In this document: in pieces, positions 61,835 through 64,000 of the stretch | How the letters are laid out: the number at the start of each line of letters is the position of its first letter | Position numbering within the stretch: position 1 is the first letter of the stretch | Source: Phenylobacterium glaciei | GTDB taxonomy: Bacteria > Pseudomonadota > Alphaproteobacteria > Caulobacterales > Caulobacteraceae | DNA length: 64,000 nucleotides | NCBI RefSeq assembly: GCF_016772415.1 | Contig: NZ_JAGSGD010000001.1 | Coordinates: forward strand, 2,753,501 to 2,817,500 | Direction: 5' to 3' | The notes under the pieces: model-generated | What the model was told of the DNA's origin: nothing | What the model saw: only the letters and a program-made list of their open reading frames with translations | Databases searched by the model: none | Position numbers and translations under genes: made by a program

Positions 61835-61879
61835 GCGGTTTTCGGACATCGCCCCCATATAGGTGGCGGTTTTCGGACA
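61835..61879 (+). promoter_or_regulatory. Direct repeat upstream of cysDN
   Basis: GCGGTTTTCGGACA occurs exactly twice (61835-61848 and 61866-61879), 31 bp apart start to start (three helical turns), in the region between the divergent Ada-AlkA and cysD genes. It is probably an activator site for the sulfate assimilation operon. Confidence 0.55.
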
Positions 61880-62001
61880 CCGAAGGCGGTGGCCCTTTCC
61901 TCGACGCGCTGTCAGTTATTCTCTGTCGTAACCCGGGCGGGCCTCTCGTAAGTCAGCCGCCTGGCCAAGGTCTGGCCCAAGTTGAACTGCAAGGTTTCCT
62001 G

Positions 62002-62940
62002 ATGGCGGTCCCCGCTCTCGCATCCTCACCGGAGATCAGTCCGGCCACGCTCACCCACCTCCAGCGTCTGGAGGCCGAGAGCATCCACATCTTCCGGGAG
62101 GTGGTGGCCGAGTGCGAGAACCCGGTCATGCTCTATTCGGTGGGCAAGGACAGCGCCGTCATGCTGCGCCTGGCGCAGAAGGCGTTCTTCCCGGGCAAGC
62201 TCCCCTTCCCGCTGCTGCACGTCGACACGACCTGGAAGTTCAAGGCCATGTACGAGATGCGGGCGAAGATGGCCGCCGAGCTGGGCGCCGACCTGCTGGT
62301 CCACAGGAACCCCGAAGCGCTCGAGCGGGGGATCAATCCCTTCGACCACGGGTCCTTGCATACCGACATCTGGAAGACCGAGGGGCTGAAGCAGGCGCTG
62401 GACAAGTACGGCTTCGACGCGGCCTTCGGCGGCGGGCGGCGCGACGAGGAAAAGAGCCGGGCCAAGGAGCGCGTGCTGTCCTTCCGCTCGGCCCAGCACC
62501 GCTGGGATCCCAAGAACCAGCGCCCCGAGCTCTGGCGCCTCTACAATACGCGCAAGGCCAACGGAGAGAACTTCCGCGCCTTCCCGATCTCCAACTGGAC
62601 CGAGCTGGACATCTGGCAATACATCCACCTGGAGAACATCCCCATCGTGCCGCTCTACTTCTCCGAGGAACGCCCGGTGGTGGAGCGCGACGGCATGCTG
62701 ATCATGGTCGATGACGACCGCATGCCCCTCAAGCCCGGCGAAGTTCCGATGATGAAGTCGGTGCGATTCCGGACGCTCGGCTGCTACCCGCTGACCGGGG
62801 CCGTTGAGAGCACGGCCGCCACCTTGCCCGAGATCATCCAGGAGATGCTGCTCACCACCACCTCTGAGCGTCAGGGGCGGGCCATCGACCACGACCAAGC
62901 CGCCTCGATGGAGAAGAAGAAGCAGGAAGGGTACTTCTGA
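62002..62940 (+). CDS. cysD: Sulfate adenylyltransferase subunit 2
   Basis: 312 residues. ATP sulfurylase catalytic subunit: sulfate + ATP to APS. PP-loop [18 protein letters not shown] (SxGKDS), [20 protein letters not shown] (GGxRRDEExxR), [40 protein letters not shown], and [17 protein letters not shown] 62002 gives the usual N-terminal extension. Its stop shares a base with the cysN start (TGATG). Confidence 0.96.
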   Translation: MAVPALASSPEISPATLTHLQRLEAESIHIFREVVAECENPVMLYSVGKDSAVMLRLAQKAFFPGKLPFPLLHVDTTWKFKAMYEMRAKMAAELGADLLVHRNPEALERGINPFDHGSLHTDIWKTEGLKQALDKYGFDAAFGGGRRDEEKSRAKERVLSFRSAQHRWDPKNQRPELWRLYNTRKANGENFRAFPISNWTELDIWQYIHLENIPIVPLYFSEERPVVERDGMLIMVDDDRMPLKPGEVPMMKSVRFRTLGCYPLTGAVESTAATLPEIIQEMLLTTTSERQGRAIDHDQAASMEKKKQEGYF

Positions 62941-64000
62941 TGACCACCCAGGCCGCCGGCGCCCATCAGTCCAATCTCATCGCCGAGGATATCGACGCCT
63001 ATCTGCAGGCCCACGAGCACAAGAGCCTGCTGCGCTTCATCACCTGCGGCTCGGTGGACGACGGAAAGTCGACCCTGATCGGGCGATTGCTCTATGATTC
63101 CAAGATGATCCTGGACGACCAGATGGCGGCCCTGGAGGCCGACTCCAAGCGGGTCGGCACCCAGGGCGGCGACATCGACTTCGCCCTGCTGGTGGACGGC
63201 CTGGCCGCCGAGCGGGAACAGGGCATCACCATCGACGTCGCCTACCGGTTCTTTTCCACCGACAAGCGCAAGTTCATCGTCGCCGACACCCCCGGCCACG
63301 AGCAGTACACCCGCAACATGGTCACCGGCGCCTCGACCGCCGACGCCGCGGTGATCCTGATCGACGCCCGTCGGGGCGTGCTGACCCAGACGCGGCGGCA
63401 CTCCTATCTCGTGTCCTTGCTCGGCATACGCCATGTGATCCTGGCCATCAACAAGATGGACCTGGTGGGCTGGAGCCAGGAGACCTACGACACCATCCTG
63501 GCAGAGTACCGCGCCTTCGCCGCCCAGATCGGCATCACCGACTTCACCGCCATCCCGATGTCGGCGCTCAAGGGCGACAACATCACCGAGCAAAGCGACG
63601 CCGCCCCCTGGTACGACGGCCCGCCGCTGATGGCCCTGCTGGAGACCCTGCCGGTCGAGGACGACCTGCAGAGCCGCCCGTTCCGCATGCCGGTGCAGTG
63701 GGTGAACCGTCCGAACCTCGACTTCCGGGGTTTCTCCGGCCTGATCTCCACCGGCGTCATCAAGCCCGGCGACAAGATCAAGGCCCTGCCCTCGGGCCGT
63801 GAGAGCACCATCGACCACATCGTCACCTTCAATGGCGACCTGGACCAGGCCGTCGCCGGCCAGTCGGTGACCCTGACGCTGAAGACCGAGATCGACATCA
63901 GCCGCGGCGACGTCATCTCCATCGCGAGCAGCCCGCCGCCGGTGGCCGACCAGTTCGAGGCCACCCTGGTCTGGATGGACGACGAGGCCATGTTGCCCGG
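62940..64000 (+). CDS. cysN: Sulfate adenylyltransferase subunit 1 (3' end outside window)
   Basis: 353 codons visible. GTPase subunit that drives the CysD reaction. G1 [21 protein letters not shown]2 region [17 protein letters not shown]3 [21 protein letters not shown]4 [12 protein letters not shown]5 MSALKGDN, then the EF-Tu-like domain 2 ([20 protein letters not shown]). The window ends inside domain 3, so it cannot be told whether a C-terminal APS kinase (CysNC) follows. ATG 62940 overlaps the cysD stop by one base. Confidence 0.96.
   Translation, partial: MTTQAAGAHQSNLIAEDIDAYLQAHEHKSLLRFITCGSVDDGKSTLIGRLLYDSKMILDDQMAALEADSKRVGTQGGDIDFALLVDGLAAEREQGITIDVAYRFFSTDKRKFIVADTPGHEQYTRNMVTGASTADAAVILIDARRGVLTQTRRHSYLVSLLGIRHVILAINKMDLVGWSQETYDTILAEYRAFAAQIGITDFTAIPMSALKGDNITEQSDAAPWYDGPPLMALLETLPVEDDLQSRPFRMPVQWVNRPNLDFRGFSGLISTGVIKPGDKIKALPSGRESTIDHIVTFNGDLDQAVAGQSVTLTLKTEIDISRGDVISIASSPPPVADQFEATLVWMDDEAMLP

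Overview
This window is a GC-rich, gene-dense chromosomal segment from an alphaproteobacterium of the Caulobacteraceae, most like Phenylobacterium or Caulobacter. The evidence is a Caulobacter-type flagellin, a TipN-like polar coiled-coil protein, two large TonB-dependent receptors beside an exbB-exbD-tonB operon, the alphaproteobacterial cluster DUF2948-hisD-UPF0262-LMW phosphatase-infA-maf-RNase E/G-yacG, and a tRNA-His without the extra 5' G. No rRNA operon, CRISPR array, complete insertion sequence or complete prophage was seen.

Layout. 1-4.8 kb: 5'-truncated SDR, DUF1295 membrane protein, carotenoid oxygenase, VOC protein and enoyl-CoA hydratase. 4.8-6.5 kb: monocistronic flagellin with a motif-rich leader, then a scar region holding an isochorismatase-family fragment next to tRNA-His. 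6.5-12.3 kb: LytTR regulator, tonB/exbD/exbB, and a ZnuD-like receptor preceded by a near-ideal Zur box. 12.5-17 kb: OtrA-like ribosomal protection protein, malic enzyme, tRNA-Phe. 17.2-24.1 kb: the conserved infA/hisD cluster (with a 57-codon yacG and a 43-codon gene) and tRNA-Thr. 24-27.5 kb: small lipoprotein, damaged DUF2239 gene, methyltransferase, SDR, enoyl-CoA hydratase.

27.6-29.9 kb is the most interesting segment. An S24/HTH repressor gene is divergent from two small genes whose arrangement and content resemble gafY-gafZ, the activators of gene transfer agent production. A further unknown gene lies downstream of the repressor. All three transcription starts carry the same 17-bp operator (consensus TGTAT-N5-ATACA), and two of them share an identical promoter-to-ATG geometry that predicts leaderless mRNAs.

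29.9-34.8 kb: MarR regulator, MFS exporter, NADPH oxidoreductase and Baeyer-Villiger monooxygenase. 34.8-38.7 kb: beta-propeller phytase and its probable TonB receptor. 38.9-46.9 kb: small conserved proteins, an acyl-CoA dehydrogenase, cold-shock protein, ABC-2 exporter, MazEF module and nitronate monooxygenase. 47-50.6 kb: methylmalonyl-CoA mutase subunits. 50.7-56.4 kb: a large secreted SGNH hydrolase with a 26-bp perfect inverted repeat inside its coding sequence, a variant M23 peptidase, a STAS-less SulP transporter and two tandem DUF4112 proteins. 56.4-64 kb: TipN, alkylation repair (ogt and an Ada-AlkA fusion), and cysD-cysN, cut off by the window end. At least four families of intergenic palindromic repeats are scattered between genes.

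Gene functions come from reading protein motifs by eye; no database search was possible.
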